Shown one piece after another: positions 24,522 to 33,631 of a DNA stretch of 64,000 bases (positions are counted from its first letter, which is position 1; every line of letters starts with the position of its first letter). The DNA is from CBDDHT01 sp965227905 (GTDB lineage: Bacteria; Pseudomonadota; Alphaproteobacteria; Rhizobiales; Methyloligellaceae), in contig OZ245780.1 of NCBI GenBank assembly GCA_965227905.1, positions 1,302,001 to 1,366,000 on the forward strand. Reading direction: 5' to 3'. Under the pieces are notes generated by a model that was given only the letters and a program-made list of their open reading frames with translations, had not been told where the DNA came from and ran no database searches. The translations under genes were made by a program, and so were the position numbers.

Positions 24522-25865
24522 TCATGCCTCGGCCGCGAGATGTTCAGCCAGCCAGCGGGCCGTGCGCAACAGGCGTCCGTCGTCGCGCCGCGGTCCGACG
24601 AGTTGCACGCCCATGGGCAGGCCATTGGCTTCGAGCAGCGGGATGCTCACGCAGGGCACACCGAGATAGGTCCATAGAGCGTTGAAAACCGGATCGCCGG
24701 TGAAGTCCAAGCCCTTGGGCGCCGGACCCGGTGATGCAGGTGTAAGGATCGCATCATAGCGCTCGAAGACTTCCTCCAGGCCCGCATAGAGAACTTCGCG
24801 CCACTCGATGCCTGTGTTGTAGTCGACGGCCGTAACCCCGCGGCCTTCTTCGATCCGTGCCGCGAGCCGATCACTGACCTTGTCCGGCGCTTTGTCGAGA
24901 TGCGGACCGTAATTCTTGGCGATGTCGGCAAACATGATGCATTTATGCCAATGCCAGCCCTCTGCGAATGTCGATGGCAGATCGATTTCATCACAGACTT
25001 CGCCCAATGCTTCCGCAAGTTCGCCAAAGGCTTCTTTGGTAACATCTTCGGCCTGATCCCAAACAGGCGTTTTGGCAAAAGCCAGCATAGGGCGCATGGG
25101 TGGGTCGCCGGCGGCGATCTTCGCGAGGGGCGGGCGGCTGCGTGGCCACATATAGCTGTCCCGCGCGTCGTAGGCCGTCATGCTTTCGGTCATAAGGGCC
25201 AGATCTTCTACCGAGCGAGCGTAGACGCCCATTGTGTCGAGTTGCGGCGACTGGTTCAGCACGCCGGCTCTCGAGATCAGGCCGAAGGTCGGCTTGAATC
25301 CATAGACGCCGCAGAAAGAGGCTGGTCGGATAACCGAACCACCGGTTTGCGAGCCGACGGCAAGGGGGACCATCAGGTCGGCAACGGCGGCACCCGATCC
25401 GCTCGATGATCCACCGGGCGTGTGTTCGAGATTATGCGGGTTCCGCGTCTTGCCAGGATAGTTGGTGGCGAGCTCGGTCGTGACCGATTTGCCAAGGATA
25501 ACGGCACCTGCATCACGCAGACCGGAGATCAGGGCTGCGTCGTCCGAAGGCTGATTTCCTTCATAGACGGGCGAGCCATGCTCAGTCGGCATATCGCCTG
25601 TATCGACGATATCCTTGATGGCGACCGGCACGCCGTGAAGCGGGCCGGTTCCCATTCCAAGCTTCCGGGCCTCATCCGCCATGCGGGCTTGCGCAAGAGC
25701 ATGCTCGGCATCGAAATAAGCCCAAGCCTGAACCTCGTCCTCACGGGCTTCAATGCGGGCGATACAGGCCGTGACATACTCTTCGGCGCTGATCTCACCG
25801 TCTGCGATCTTCCTGGCCGCTTGCGCCGCCGTAAGCGTGACGAGTTCCGGACTGGTCGCGTCCAC
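24522..25865 (-). CDS. amidase signature family hydrolase
   Basis: A 447-residue amidase. The Ser-cisSer-Lys triad is visible: Lys84 (VPVAIKDIVDTGD), cis-Ser near 153 and nucleophile Ser near 177 in GGSSSGSGAAVA...GSQTGGSVIRPASFCG. It hydrolyses a carboxamide to acid and ammonia. It is not GatA: the chain is shorter and no gatB or gatC is present. It is the last gene of an operon with a TRAP transporter and a small membrane protein, so its substrate is probably the compound that the transporter imports. It has no signal peptide and is cytoplasmic. Confidence 0.92.
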   Translation of the reverse strand: MDATSPELVTLTAAQAARKIADGEISAEEYVTACIARIEAREDEVQAWAYFDAEHALAQARMADEARKLGMGTGPLHGVPVAIKDIVDTGDMPTEHGSPVYEGNQPSDDAALISGLRDAGAVILGKSVTTELATNYPGKTRNPHNLEHTPGGSSSGSGAAVADLMVPLAVGSQTGGSVIRPASFCGVYGFKPTFGLISRAGVLNQSPQLDTMGVYARSVEDLALMTESMTAYDARDSYMWPRSRPPLAKIAAGDPPMRPMLAFAKTPVWDQAEDVTKEAFGELAEALGEVCDEIDLPSTFAEGWHWHKCIMFADIAKNYGPHLDKAPDKVSDRLAARIEEGRGVTAVDYNTGIEWREVLYAGLEEVFERYDAILTPASPGPAPKGLDFTGDPVFNALWTYLGVPCVSIPLLEANGLPMGVQLVGPRRDDGRLLRTARWLAEHLAAEA

Positions 25866-25895
25866 GTAACTACTCCTCGAAATGTCCGACTGAAA

Positions 25896-26102
25896 CTAGT
25901 TCTGGTTGCCGTTGTCGGAGTCTTCTTTTTCGACTTTGCTGCCACCGGCTTTGAGCTCGCCCCAGGTGAACCAGACGGCGATGCTCATGATCGCCAATGA
26001 GACGACCCAGAGATCGGGTTCCATCACATAGACATTGATGATGCCGACGAACACGAGCAAGCCCGCCAAGGCGATCGAGGCAAATATCCAGTCTGAAATC
26101 AT
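25896..26102 (-). CDS. small two-helix membrane protein
   Basis: A 68-residue membrane protein with two hydrophobic helices (WIFASIALAGLLVFVGIINVYV and LWVVSLAIMSIAVWFTW) and a charged C-terminal tail (KVEKEDSDNGNQN). It is encoded between the TRAP large permease (80 nt upstream) and the amidase (30 nt downstream). Small proteins of this type are often found at the end of TRAP operons of the mannitol/chloroaromatic type, but no function is known. It could help assemble the transporter. Confidence 0.7.
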   Translation of the reverse strand: MISDWIFASIALAGLLVFVGIINVYVMEPDLWVVSLAIMSIAVWFTWGELKAGGSKVEKEDSDNGNQN

Positions 26103-26182
26103 CGGTTCAGGTCCTTACGGCGCATTCGGCACCATCCAATTCGAATCCAGTTTGGCTGCGTAGTCCCCGACTGTTTCTCTCG

Positions 26183-28012
26183 CTAACGCCCGTAGACGAC
26201 TTTCGGTAACCAGAGTGCCAGTTCCGGAAAGATGTATAGCAGTGCCATGGCGACAAACACCATCGAGAGAAACGGCATACAGCCCTTAAAGATCTCGATC
26301 AGTCTCACATGAGGGGGGGCCACCCCCTTCAGATAGTAGGCCGCCATGGCCATTGGAGGGGTTAAGAACGAGGTCTGCAGGTTGAGTGCAACCAGAATAC
26401 CGAAGAAGAGTGGATCGATCCCGAAATGCGGCAGCAGCGGCAGGAAGATTGGAACGAAGATGATAATGATCTCGCTCCATTCCAGCGGCCATCCGAGCAG
26501 GAAGATGATGATCTGTGCCAGGATCAGGAACATGATTGGCGTCAGGTTCATTCCGAGGATGAACTCTTCGATAATCGAGTGCCCCCCGAGATAGGAAAAG
26601 ACGGACGAGAAGGTCCAAGAGCCGACAAACAGCCAGCACACCATGGCGGACGTTCTGACTGACAGATAAACGGACTCTTTGAGTGCGTCCTTGCTGATGC
26701 CGCCCCATCCAATCGCGCCGGCAACGCCGACGAAAAAGCCGACTTCGAGTCCGTGCCAGGTAAACTGATGCTCGGCAAAGCGCTCGCTGAGATCGGCACT
26801 GGCAAACATGAAAAGATAGATCGCACCGAAAGCAAGGCCGGCGAGCCCGCCGGTTCCACCGATGGCAAACAAAGGCTTGAGTGCCAATGTGCGCGGCTGA
26901 ATCGGGAACTTGTCGCCACCGAAAAAGACCGCCAGAGAAATGGCCAGTGCAACGCCAAGACTCACGCCCGGACCAAACGGCATGATCTGATCGCCGATCG
27001 GAGCGACGCCGAGAAACTTGGTCGCGAGCACGCGAAGCACGAAATAGATGACATAGATCGCCAGGGTGACGATCCCGCCAACACCGATTGCATATAACGC
27101 GCGGTTGTACGGTTTGGGTGTGTCAGCCGATTCCATCCATTCCGGTACGATCTCGCCATTGCGGATTGACGCGATACGGTAGCCGGATGCCAGAAGGATC
27201 CCGCCAAGTGCGCCCATTGAGGCGGCTTCTGTTGGAGTTGCAAGGCCGAAGAGGATAGCGCCGAGCACTGAGAGAATGAGCATCGCCAGTGGCACGAACG
27301 ATGTCAGGACCATCAACCAGATGTTGCCTTTCCCCATATCATCGATGTCTTCCTGAGTCGGCTTCGGCGCGATCGATGGATTGAGCCAGGAGCGGACGAT
27401 GACATAAAGAATATAGAGGCCGGCGAGCAGGAAGCCCGGGATGATGGCGCCGGAATAAAGGCGGACAACGGACATGCTGGCCGCCGCAGCGTAAACGATG
27501 AGCATGATGCTCGGTGGGATCAGAATCCCCAGACAACCACCGGCGCAAATAACACCGGCTGCGAATGACGTATTGTAGCGCGCCTTGAGCATCGCCGGAT
27601 AGGCGAGGAGGCCCATGAGTGTCACCACGGCGCCGATGATGCCTGATGCTGTCGCGAACAGTGCGCAGGTACCAAGGGCTGCGATGGCCATGGAACCAGG
27701 GAGATGACGCGCCGACATCTGCAAGGTGAAGAACAGTCGGTCGACCAGATTTGCGCGCTCGACGATATAGCCCATGAACAGGAACAAGGGCACGGCAACG
27801 AGCACATCATTGGCCATGACCGAATAGGTCTGATTGACCAGGAGATCGAAGATCCGGTTGTCGAAGATCGACTGCATGCGTTCGGGGTCGTAATAGGCGT
27901 AATAGCCGAAGAAGATGGCCATACCCATCAAGGTGAAGCAGATCGGAAAGCCCAGCATGATCGTCACGATGAACAGGCCGAGCATCAAGACGGCAACTTC
28001 GGGGTTACTCAT
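26183..28012 (-). CDS. TRAP transporter large permease subunit (DctM type)
   Basis: A 609-residue inner-membrane protein with about 14 hydrophobic helices, longer than the usual 425 residues of DctM. Extra length of this kind is typical of the mannitol/chloroaromatic (TTT) subgroup. DctM landmarks include GICAGGCLGILIPPSIMLIVYAAAASMSVVRLYSGAIIPGF, LFATPTEAASMGALGG-type helices, and FLTPPMAMAAYYLKGVAP near the C-terminus. It imports solute using the sodium gradient. It overlaps the small permease gene by 4 nt, so the two are coupled. The substrate is unknown, though the amidase in the same operon hints at an amide. Confidence 0.92.
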   Translation of the reverse strand: MSNPEVAVLMLGLFIVTIMLGFPICFTLMGMAIFFGYYAYYDPERMQSIFDNRIFDLLVNQTYSVMANDVLVAVPLFLFMGYIVERANLVDRLFFTLQMSARHLPGSMAIAALGTCALFATASGIIGAVVTLMGLLAYPAMLKARYNTSFAAGVICAGGCLGILIPPSIMLIVYAAAASMSVVRLYSGAIIPGFLLAGLYILYVIVRSWLNPSIAPKPTQEDIDDMGKGNIWLMVLTSFVPLAMLILSVLGAILFGLATPTEAASMGALGGILLASGYRIASIRNGEIVPEWMESADTPKPYNRALYAIGVGGIVTLAIYVIYFVLRVLATKFLGVAPIGDQIMPFGPGVSLGVALAISLAVFFGGDKFPIQPRTLALKPLFAIGGTGGLAGLAFGAIYLFMFASADLSERFAEHQFTWHGLEVGFFVGVAGAIGWGGISKDALKESVYLSVRTSAMVCWLFVGSWTFSSVFSYLGGHSIIEEFILGMNLTPIMFLILAQIIIFLLGWPLEWSEIIIIFVPIFLPLLPHFGIDPLFFGILVALNLQTSFLTPPMAMAAYYLKGVAPPHVRLIEIFKGCMPFLSMVFVAMALLYIFPELALWLPKVVYGR

Positions 28013-28635
28013 TGCCCGGCTCCTTCCTTGCGAGCTTCACGTTTTTGTTGGGCTTTGAGTTCTTCTTCATGCTGAGCCATGAGCTGCAACTCCAGCTCCT
28101 CGACATCTTCCAGATGCTGTGGCCAGGTTCCCGTTCTGATGCAGATGATGCATCGGCACATTTGCGCAAGGCCCTGGATGAAGAGCAGACCGGCGGCAAT
28201 CGGCAGGATCGACTTAAACTGCGAGATCGGCACGCCCGCAGGGCTGTTAATGCTGACTTCGCCGGTTCCGTAATTGTAGGACCAGGAGTCGCTTGCATAC
28301 ACCGTGCCCTGAACGATCAAGGCGATAATGCCGGGATAAAACAATACGAGATAAAGGATGAGTTCCACGGTGGCCTGGGTCCGCGGCTTCCAAAGCCGGT
28401 AGACCACGTCGCCGCGCACATGAGTGTCACGGGCGAGTGCGTAAGCTCCGGCCATCATGAAGAGCGTGCCGTACATCATATAGCTGATGTCGAAGGCCCA
28501 GGATGTCGGGTCGCGTAGTAGATAACGAACGAAAACTTCATAAGCGGTGCCGAGCGTCAGAAGCAGTATGCACCAGCCAAAAATCTTTCCCGTCCAAGCC
28601 GTGAAACTATCAACGAAAAAAATAAAACGTTCCAT
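28009..28635 (-). CDS. TRAP transporter small permease subunit (DctQ type)
   Basis: A 208-residue membrane protein with four helices (GWCILLLTLGTAYEVFVRYLL, YMMYGTLFMMAGAYAL, ELILYLVLFYPGIIALIVQGTVYA, ILPIAAGLLFIQGLAQMCR), the standard DctQ topology. VRYLLRDPTSWAFD is the typical conserved loop of the family. The tail is rich in Glu, Gln and Lys and helical. It joins the DctM subunit to form the membrane part of the transporter. An intercistronic hairpin separates it from the binding-protein gene. Confidence 0.9.
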   Translation of the reverse strand: MERFIFFVDSFTAWTGKIFGWCILLLTLGTAYEVFVRYLLRDPTSWAFDISYMMYGTLFMMAGAYALARDTHVRGDVVYRLWKPRTQATVELILYLVLFYPGIIALIVQGTVYASDSWSYNYGTGEVSINSPAGVPISQFKSILPIAAGLLFIQGLAQMCRCIICIRTGTWPQHLEDVEELELQLMAQHEEELKAQQKREARKEGAGQ

Positions 28636-28684
28636 GTTTTGTGCCCTGAAATCGCATCAAATGTTGCGCAACAAAATAGGGGCA

Positions 28685-28711
28685 CGAGCGGCGCGAAATT
28701 CGCGCCGCTCG
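28685..28711 (-). promoter_or_regulatory. intercistronic hairpin between TRAP genes
   Basis: A perfect 11-bp GC stem (28685-28695 with 28701-28711) with a 5-nt loop begins 44 nt after the binding-protein stop codon and ends 49 nt before the small permease start. It has no T-run. Such stems usually protect the binding-protein mRNA from decay and raise its level above that of the permeases. Confidence 0.65.
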
Positions 28712-28755
28712 CAAACGTGTTGTCGAAAGTACGTTTCCCCCCAGTAGCCGACGGT

Positions 28756-29901
28756 TCAGGTGAACTTCGGCAGCTTGCCCGGGAAGTAATGCTCGTATGC
28801 GAGCTTGTAGTCCGCCGCGTTGACCAGGTCGTAGAACGCGACACGCTCTGACCAGGCTTTCTGGCTATCGACAACCTTCTTGAAGAAGGGATCGGCCTTG
28901 TTGAACTTCTCGAGCACTTTGTCCCAAGAGGTCAGCTGGGCCTGCATGATCGAAGAAGCGGTGCGGTGGACATTGACCTTGCTTTCGTTGATCAGCTTCT
29001 GCAGATCGATCGAGTACTGGTTCATGGCCCAGCCATAGTTCGCCGTGTTGGCGGCTTCAGTGGCATATTCCAGGATGGCTTGTTGTTCTTTTGCCAGGCT
29101 TTCGAACTTGCCCTTGTTGATAATGATCTCGAAGAACTCGGCCGCCTGGTGATAGGAGCCCATGTGGTAGTCCTTCGAGACGTCCTGCGCACCGAAGCGG
29201 CTGTCGGCCGTCGGGTTGTTGAACTCAAAGGCTTCAATGACGCCCTTCTCGAGCGCCGGCATGATTTCGCCGCCGGGAAGCTGGGTCACTTTGAGGCCCA
29301 TGCCCTGCATGATGTCCGTCGCAAGACCGACCGTGCGGTATTTCAGGCCCTTGAGCTGATCGGCCGATTTGACATGGAACTTGAACCAGCCGAGTGGCTG
29401 TGTCGGCATCGGCATGCAGAAGAAGCCGACCAGATTCCGCTTCAGGATGTCCTGAACAAGTTCGCGATAGAGCTCCTTACCGCCGCCATAATGGATCCAG
29501 GCGAGGATCTGCGAGGCGTTGGCGCCGAAGACCGGGCCCGTGCCGAACAGGGACGCGGCCTTGTTCTTGGAATACCAATAGGCCGTCACAGTATGCGCTG
29601 CATCGAGAATGCCGTCATGGCAGGCATCCTGGACCTGGAATGGTTTGACCACGGCGCCGGCAGGCAACAGGTCGATTTTCAGGCGGGCGCCGGCCATCTC
29701 TGTGGCACGCTTGACGAACTGATTGGCCATTTCCTGGAACGGGCTCGTCGCACCCCAGGATGATTGCATCTTGAGCGTGACGGTTTCGGCCCGAGAGATC
29801 TGCGGAAATGCTACTGTTGCCGCAGCAGCACCGGATGCGAGTGCGCCTCCTTTGAGGAATTTGCGCCGGGTGACCGTTTTCGAAGTCTCCTTGGCTGTCA
29901 T
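28756..29901 (-). CDS. TRAP transporter substrate-binding protein (DctP type, Tat-exported)
   Basis: A 381-residue periplasmic binding protein. A twin-arginine signal (TRRKFLKGGALASGAAAATVAFPQISRA, about residues 9-36) precedes the DctP domain. Family landmarks include VTLKMQSSWGATSPFQEMANQF, DLLPAGAVVKPFQVQDACHDG and LPGGEIMPALEKGVIEAFEFNNPTAD, where the conserved arginine region binds a carboxylate. It resembles the large TRAP group once called mannitol/chloroaromatic. The ATG at 29901 has GGGAGGA nine nt upstream; ATG 29919 contains that site and is rejected. It is the first gene of the operon. Confidence 0.92.
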   Translation of the reverse strand: MTAKETSKTVTRRKFLKGGALASGAAAATVAFPQISRAETVTLKMQSSWGATSPFQEMANQFVKRATEMAGARLKIDLLPAGAVVKPFQVQDACHDGILDAAHTVTAYWYSKNKAASLFGTGPVFGANASQILAWIHYGGGKELYRELVQDILKRNLVGFFCMPMPTQPLGWFKFHVKSADQLKGLKYRTVGLATDIMQGMGLKVTQLPGGEIMPALEKGVIEAFEFNNPTADSRFGAQDVSKDYHMGSYHQAAEFFEIIINKGKFESLAKEQQAILEYATEAANTANYGWAMNQYSIDLQKLINESKVNVHRTASSIMQAQLTSWDKVLEKFNKADPFFKKVVDSQKAWSERVAFYDLVNAADYKLAYEHYFPGKLPKFT

Positions 29902-30391
29902 GTGTGTAGTTCCTCCCATAAAACATTGAGGGTTATGAACGGCGCCGAGCGTTAACCCGTCGAGCGCTCTTATTGGAAAGCCTGAAAAGAGAGTTTCAAG
30001 CCGTTTTCAAATGAGCCAACTTGGCCATGGAATCATTCTGCCTATCCCTTCATTGGACGCAACTAAACTTTTGTGCACGTCCCAGAACAGGACTTTCTCG
30101 CTGAAAGTGAGATAAAATTTTAGTTGATTGTGGCGCCAATGGCACAGCGGTTTAAGGCGCGTTTGGTCAAAAGTGGCGAATTTTTGACACAATTCCGCCG
30201 CAAATCGCCTGGGACGGCCGTTAACCCCATATCAACCTTAACGATCCATGATTGGAATTGTTAACAGCGGCCCTTGAAGTGTATGCGTAAGGCCCCCAAT
30301 TTAGTTTGGTCAACGGGTAAATACGGATACGGCGACGAGTGTCGTTGATAATCTGCAACGATAGGCCCGAAGACACAGAGGTATCAAACTC
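29902..30391. other. 490-nt intergenic region
   Basis: It separates the divergent TRAP operon and the first L,D-transpeptidase gene and is noticeably AT-richer than its surroundings. It should contain both promoters. I found no supported ORF, RNA structure or repeat; GTTAAC-type words recur near 30224-30265. Confidence 0.6.
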
Positions 30392-30925
30392 ATGGGGGCG
30401 GTTATGCGCCATAAGTCTGCGCTGCGCTGGGTATCCAGCCTTTTCACTGTCACATTCCTGACTGTTGCAACGTCGTCCGTCGCGGGCGCCGTCGAGCGGA
30501 AAGAGATCGTGGCACTGGATGCCAAGTACCCAATGGGTTCGATTGTCGTCGATACGTCGGAAAGACGTCTCTTCTACGCTCTTGGGAATGGTCGGGCGAT
30601 CGAATATCCGGTCGCCGTCGGCAAGCCCAAGTTTCAGTGGTTCGGAACCACCTTCATTCAGAAGAAACGGAAGAACCCGGGATGGTCTCCCACGCCGCGC
30701 ATGCGTCGTTTGGGATATCCCCGCTATGTTCCGCCCGGACCTCGCAACCCACTGGGAATCAGGGCCATCTATCTTGGATGGTCAGAATATCGGATCCATG
30801 GAACCAACGCACCGGGCTCGATTGGCCGGGCAGCCTCGAGTGGATGCATTCGCATGCACAACGCGGATGTCGCCGACCTCTACGAGCGTGTCCACATCGG
30901 CGCACCGGTTCACATAATCCGCTAA
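30392..30925 (+). CDS. L,D-transpeptidase (YkuD domain), copy 1
   Basis: A 177-residue exported enzyme. A signal sequence (WVSSLFTVTFLTVATSSVAGA) precedes the YkuD domain: GSIVVDTSERRLFYALGNGRAIEYPVAVGK, then the catalytic motif IHGTNAPGSIGRAASSGCIRMHN with His and Cys of the HGT-x(14)-S-x-GC-x-R pattern. The domain forms 3-3 cross-links in peptidoglycan or attaches lipoproteins. It is followed closely by a paralogue on the same strand, with which it shares about the same domain plan. Start at ATG 30392 or 30404; spacing to a ribosome site does not decide between them. Confidence 0.9.
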   Translation: MGAVMRHKSALRWVSSLFTVTFLTVATSSVAGAVERKEIVALDAKYPMGSIVVDTSERRLFYALGNGRAIEYPVAVGKPKFQWFGTTFIQKKRKNPGWSPTPRMRRLGYPRYVPPGPRNPLGIRAIYLGWSEYRIHGTNAPGSIGRAASSGCIRMHNADVADLYERVHIGAPVHIIR

Positions 30926-31008
30926 CGCAGACCGCACATTTGGACCTATTCGAGCAGCCTTTTAGTTCAACCTAGTACCCATAAGGCACCGATAAAAGGG
31001 GAATGAAC

Positions 31009-31596
31009 ATGAAACGCATAACCACTCTTACAGGCATCTTCACCGCAATCGGCATCACGGCAATGGGCATGAGCCTTGTTCCTGATACGGCACATGCTGG
31101 CCCGTTCTCGGCTCTGTTCGGCAATAACAGCGCCGGCGGCAAGGCAGGGCGTTACACGACGTCCTTCCCGACAAAATATTCTCCGAACCAGATTATCGTC
31201 AGCTTCGCCGATCGCCGCCTCTATCACATTGTGGCCCGCGGCAAGGCCGTTAGCTATCCGATCGGCGTTCCAGCAGGCAATGCGCGCTGGCAGGGAACAA
31301 TGCGCGTCTCACGCAAGGCCGTGAACCCGCGCTGGACGCCGACCGCGTCGATGCGGCGCGAAAATCCGAAGCTCCCGGTTTCTGTCCCGGGTGGCCACCC
31401 CCGCAATCCGCTTGGCGTTCGCGCGCTGTATCTCGGTAGCTCGCTGTATCGTATTCACGGTACGGACGCACCTTGGACGATCGGCAAGGACGTTACGCAC
31501 GGCTGCATCCGTCTCTACAACAAGGACGTGATCAACCTCTATAGCAAGATCCGTGTTGGGACCCGTGTAACGGTGACGTATCGGCGCTACAAGTAG
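31009..31596 (+). CDS. L,D-transpeptidase (YkuD domain), copy 2
   Basis: A 195-residue exported enzyme of the same family. After a signal peptide (ending DTAHAG) comes NQIIVSFADRRLYHIVARGKAVSYPIGVP and the catalytic segment IHGTDAPWTIGKDVTHGCIRLYN with the conserved His and Cys. It differs from copy 1 by the TH-GC instead of SS-GC context, so the copies are long separated. The ATG at 31009 has AAGGGGA eight nt upstream; ATG 31003 is too close to it. A strong intrinsic terminator follows. Confidence 0.92.
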   Translation: MKRITTLTGIFTAIGITAMGMSLVPDTAHAGPFSALFGNNSAGGKAGRYTTSFPTKYSPNQIIVSFADRRLYHIVARGKAVSYPIGVPAGNARWQGTMRVSRKAVNPRWTPTASMRRENPKLPVSVPGGHPRNPLGVRALYLGSSLYRIHGTDAPWTIGKDVTHGCIRLYNKDVINLYSKIRVGTRVTVTYRRYK

Positions 31597-31631
31597 TCGA
31601 TCGACGTTTCCTTACGGAACAGAATTCGAAG

Positions 31632-31666
31632 CGGGCGGCGCAAAGCGCCGCCCGTTTTGCGTTTTT
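31632..31666 (+). terminator. intrinsic terminator after the L,D-transpeptidase genes
   Basis: A perfect 10-bp stem (31632-31641 with 31645-31654), a 3-nt loop, then TTTTGCGTTTTT. It lies 35 nt after the stop codon of copy 2. Confidence 0.9.
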
Positions 31667-31858
31667 CAGGTCTGCAGCGTCCCTATGTCCATTTGCATTG
31701 CCTGATTTCAGCCGCCATTGTCTGTCAGGAGAATCTGTTAGCGTTCTTGAACTGGTACTGAATTGAGACCGGCGCACGAAAGCAACTAAGGATCGATCAA
31801 CGTTTTTGCGCATAATCGGCGTCTTCAATGCGCGGGTTGATCTGATAGGATGCAAATA

Positions 31859-32512
31859 ATGACACGGCAGATCCTTTCAACTTTGGCGGTTATCACGGTG
31901 TGGGCTTCTATGGTCGTGCCGGCCACGGCCCATCCGCATGTTTGGGTCACCGTTAAAAGCAAGCTGCTCTATGACAAGAGCCAGCGGATTATCGGTGTTC
32001 GTCATCAATGGAAATTCGATGAGTTCTATTCGACATTCGCCGCGCAGGGGCTCGACAAGAATGGCGACGGCAAGTTCGACCGCAAGGAGCTTCATGCACT
32101 TGCTGAGGAGAATGTCGTTTCGCTGAAGGAATTCGACTACTTCACCTTCATGAAGGCAGGCGCCAACGATGTAACGATCGAACCGCCAAAAGATTATTGG
32201 CTCGACCATGAGGATGGCGTTCTGATATTGAATTTCACATTGCCGCTGAGCAAATCCATCGACGCCCGGAAGGTGGCATCGAGTCTTTCCATCTACGATC
32301 CGACTTATTTCGTCGCCTTCTCATTTGACGAGAACAATCCGGTCCAACTGGCCTCTGCTGCGCCCAAGAATTGCTCGGTTGCACTTGAGCGCCGTAAGAA
32401 CGAGCAGGTCGAAACGGCAAGCCTAACGGAATCATTCTTCGAGGGGCTCGATGCCGACAGTGGATTTGGATCGAAGTTCGCGCAGACAGTCTCAATCAAA
32501 TGCAATGGCTGA
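31859..32512 (+). CDS. periplasmic DUF1007 family protein
   Basis: A 217-residue exported protein of the DUF1007 family. A signal peptide ends at PATA, followed by HPHVWVTVKSKLLYDKSQRI at the mature N-terminus, where the HPH could bind metal. An EF-hand-like loop, DKNGDGKFDRKELHAL, lies near residues 65-80, which is unusual and suggests calcium binding or structural mimicry. The family is found beside NicO-type nickel/cobalt exporters; the exporter gene overlaps this one by 8 nt, so the two work together. The start at ATG 31859 has AGGA eight nt upstream. Confidence 0.88.
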   Translation: MTRQILSTLAVITVWASMVVPATAHPHVWVTVKSKLLYDKSQRIIGVRHQWKFDEFYSTFAAQGLDKNGDGKFDRKELHALAEENVVSLKEFDYFTFMKAGANDVTIEPPKDYWLDHEDGVLILNFTLPLSKSIDARKVASSLSIYDPTYFVAFSFDENNPVQLASAAPKNCSVALERRKNEQVETASLTESFFEGLDADSGFGSKFAQTVSIKCNG

Positions 32513-33590
32513 TAAGCCACGACGTCGCCGAGGTCATTTCGGTCTCGGCGTTCTCGCTCTGTTGATCGCACTCTTTTTCGGGTTGGCCGATGAGGGCCAG
32601 GCTCAGTCGAGCCCTTTCCAGGTTCCTACCCCCGACACGACGACGTCGGCGCCATCAAATGCGCCCACATCCATGCTGCGAACCGAAGCAAGTGCCTGGA
32701 CGCGCTTTTGGGCTTGGATACAAACCACCCAACAGAATCTGCACCGCAGTCTCGCGAAGGCCGTTCGCAATTTGAAGAATGAAGGCTCATTGGCGGCCGG
32801 GTGGGTGCTAGCAAGCCTCAGTTTTCTTTACGGCATCGTCCATGCTGCCGGGCCAGGCCACGGCAAAGCTGTCATCTCATCTTATGTCATTGCCAATGAG
32901 CGTACCGTCAGGCGCGGGATCATCTTGAGTTTCCTGGCAGCCGGAGTCCAAGCCCTCACAGCCGTTGTTATCGTCGGCGTTCTGGCCGTGATCCTTAATG
33001 CTGCAGGTTTGCGAATCCGGGCGTTGGCCACTTGGATGGAAACTGCGAGTTACGCTCTGATCGCCATTGTCGGTGCCTGGCTTTTGTTCAGTCAGCTCCG
33101 CCGGGCCATCGTTCCGAAATCCAGCAGTCATAGCCATGACCATCATCATGATCACGATCATCGCCATGGTCACGATCATGGGCATCACCACGATCATGAC
33201 GGCGACGCCTGTTGCAATCATGGGCATATGCCGCTGCCCGATCAGCTTGAAGGCGATCTCGACATCAAAAAGGCCGCGGCGATCGTCTTAGCGGTTGGCA
33301 TCAGGCCCTGCACCGGAGCGTTGATCGTTCTGGTCTTTGCCCTGGCGCAAGGCATCTTTCTGGCAGGTGTGGGTGCGACATTCGCAATGGCACTTGGCAC
33401 TGCGATCACCGTTTCCGCTCTCGCGACCCTGGCTGTCGGCTCGAAGGCCGTAGCGCTCCGTCTTGCTGGCGGTCAAGGCGTTTGGGCAAACCGAATATCC
33501 CTTGCTGCCGGGATTGGCGGGTCTGCGTTCGTACTCCTGCTCGGTGCAATGCTCTTTTACGGCTCACTTGGACCGGCAAGGCCGTTCTGA
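32505..33590 (+). CDS. NicO/RcnA-type nickel-cobalt exporter
   Basis: A 361-residue inner-membrane protein. The NicO signatures are GIVHAAGPGHGKAVISSYVIANE (HAxGPGHGK motif) and AIVLAVGIRPCTGALIVLVFALAQGIFLAGVGATFAMALGTAITVSALA. A long His/Asp loop (HSHDHHHDHDHRHGHDHGHHHDHDGD region, about residues 208-240) between the two halves binds metal ions. It exports Ni2+ or Co2+ across the membrane. It starts inside the end of the DUF1007 gene. No riboswitch or RcnR-type regulator is visible next to it. Confidence 0.9.
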   Translation: MADKPRRRRGHFGLGVLALLIALFFGLADEGQAQSSPFQVPTPDTTTSAPSNAPTSMLRTEASAWTRFWAWIQTTQQNLHRSLAKAVRNLKNEGSLAAGWVLASLSFLYGIVHAAGPGHGKAVISSYVIANERTVRRGIILSFLAAGVQALTAVVIVGVLAVILNAAGLRIRALATWMETASYALIAIVGAWLLFSQLRRAIVPKSSSHSHDHHHDHDHRHGHDHGHHHDHDGDACCNHGHMPLPDQLEGDLDIKKAAAIVLAVGIRPCTGALIVLVFALAQGIFLAGVGATFAMALGTAITVSALATLAVGSKAVALRLAGGQGVWANRISLAAGIGGSAFVLLLGAMLFYGSLGPARPF

Positions 33591-33631
33591 GGCTTCCGGC
33601 CCCGTTGCAGCGGCAACTGGGAGCGTTCTGA

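Noticed and set aside
32625..33227. Open frame on the minus strand opposite the His-rich loop of the nickel exporter
   Set aside because: Its Met/Val/Ile-rich product is the complement of CAT/GAT-rich codons in the loop and has no start signal.
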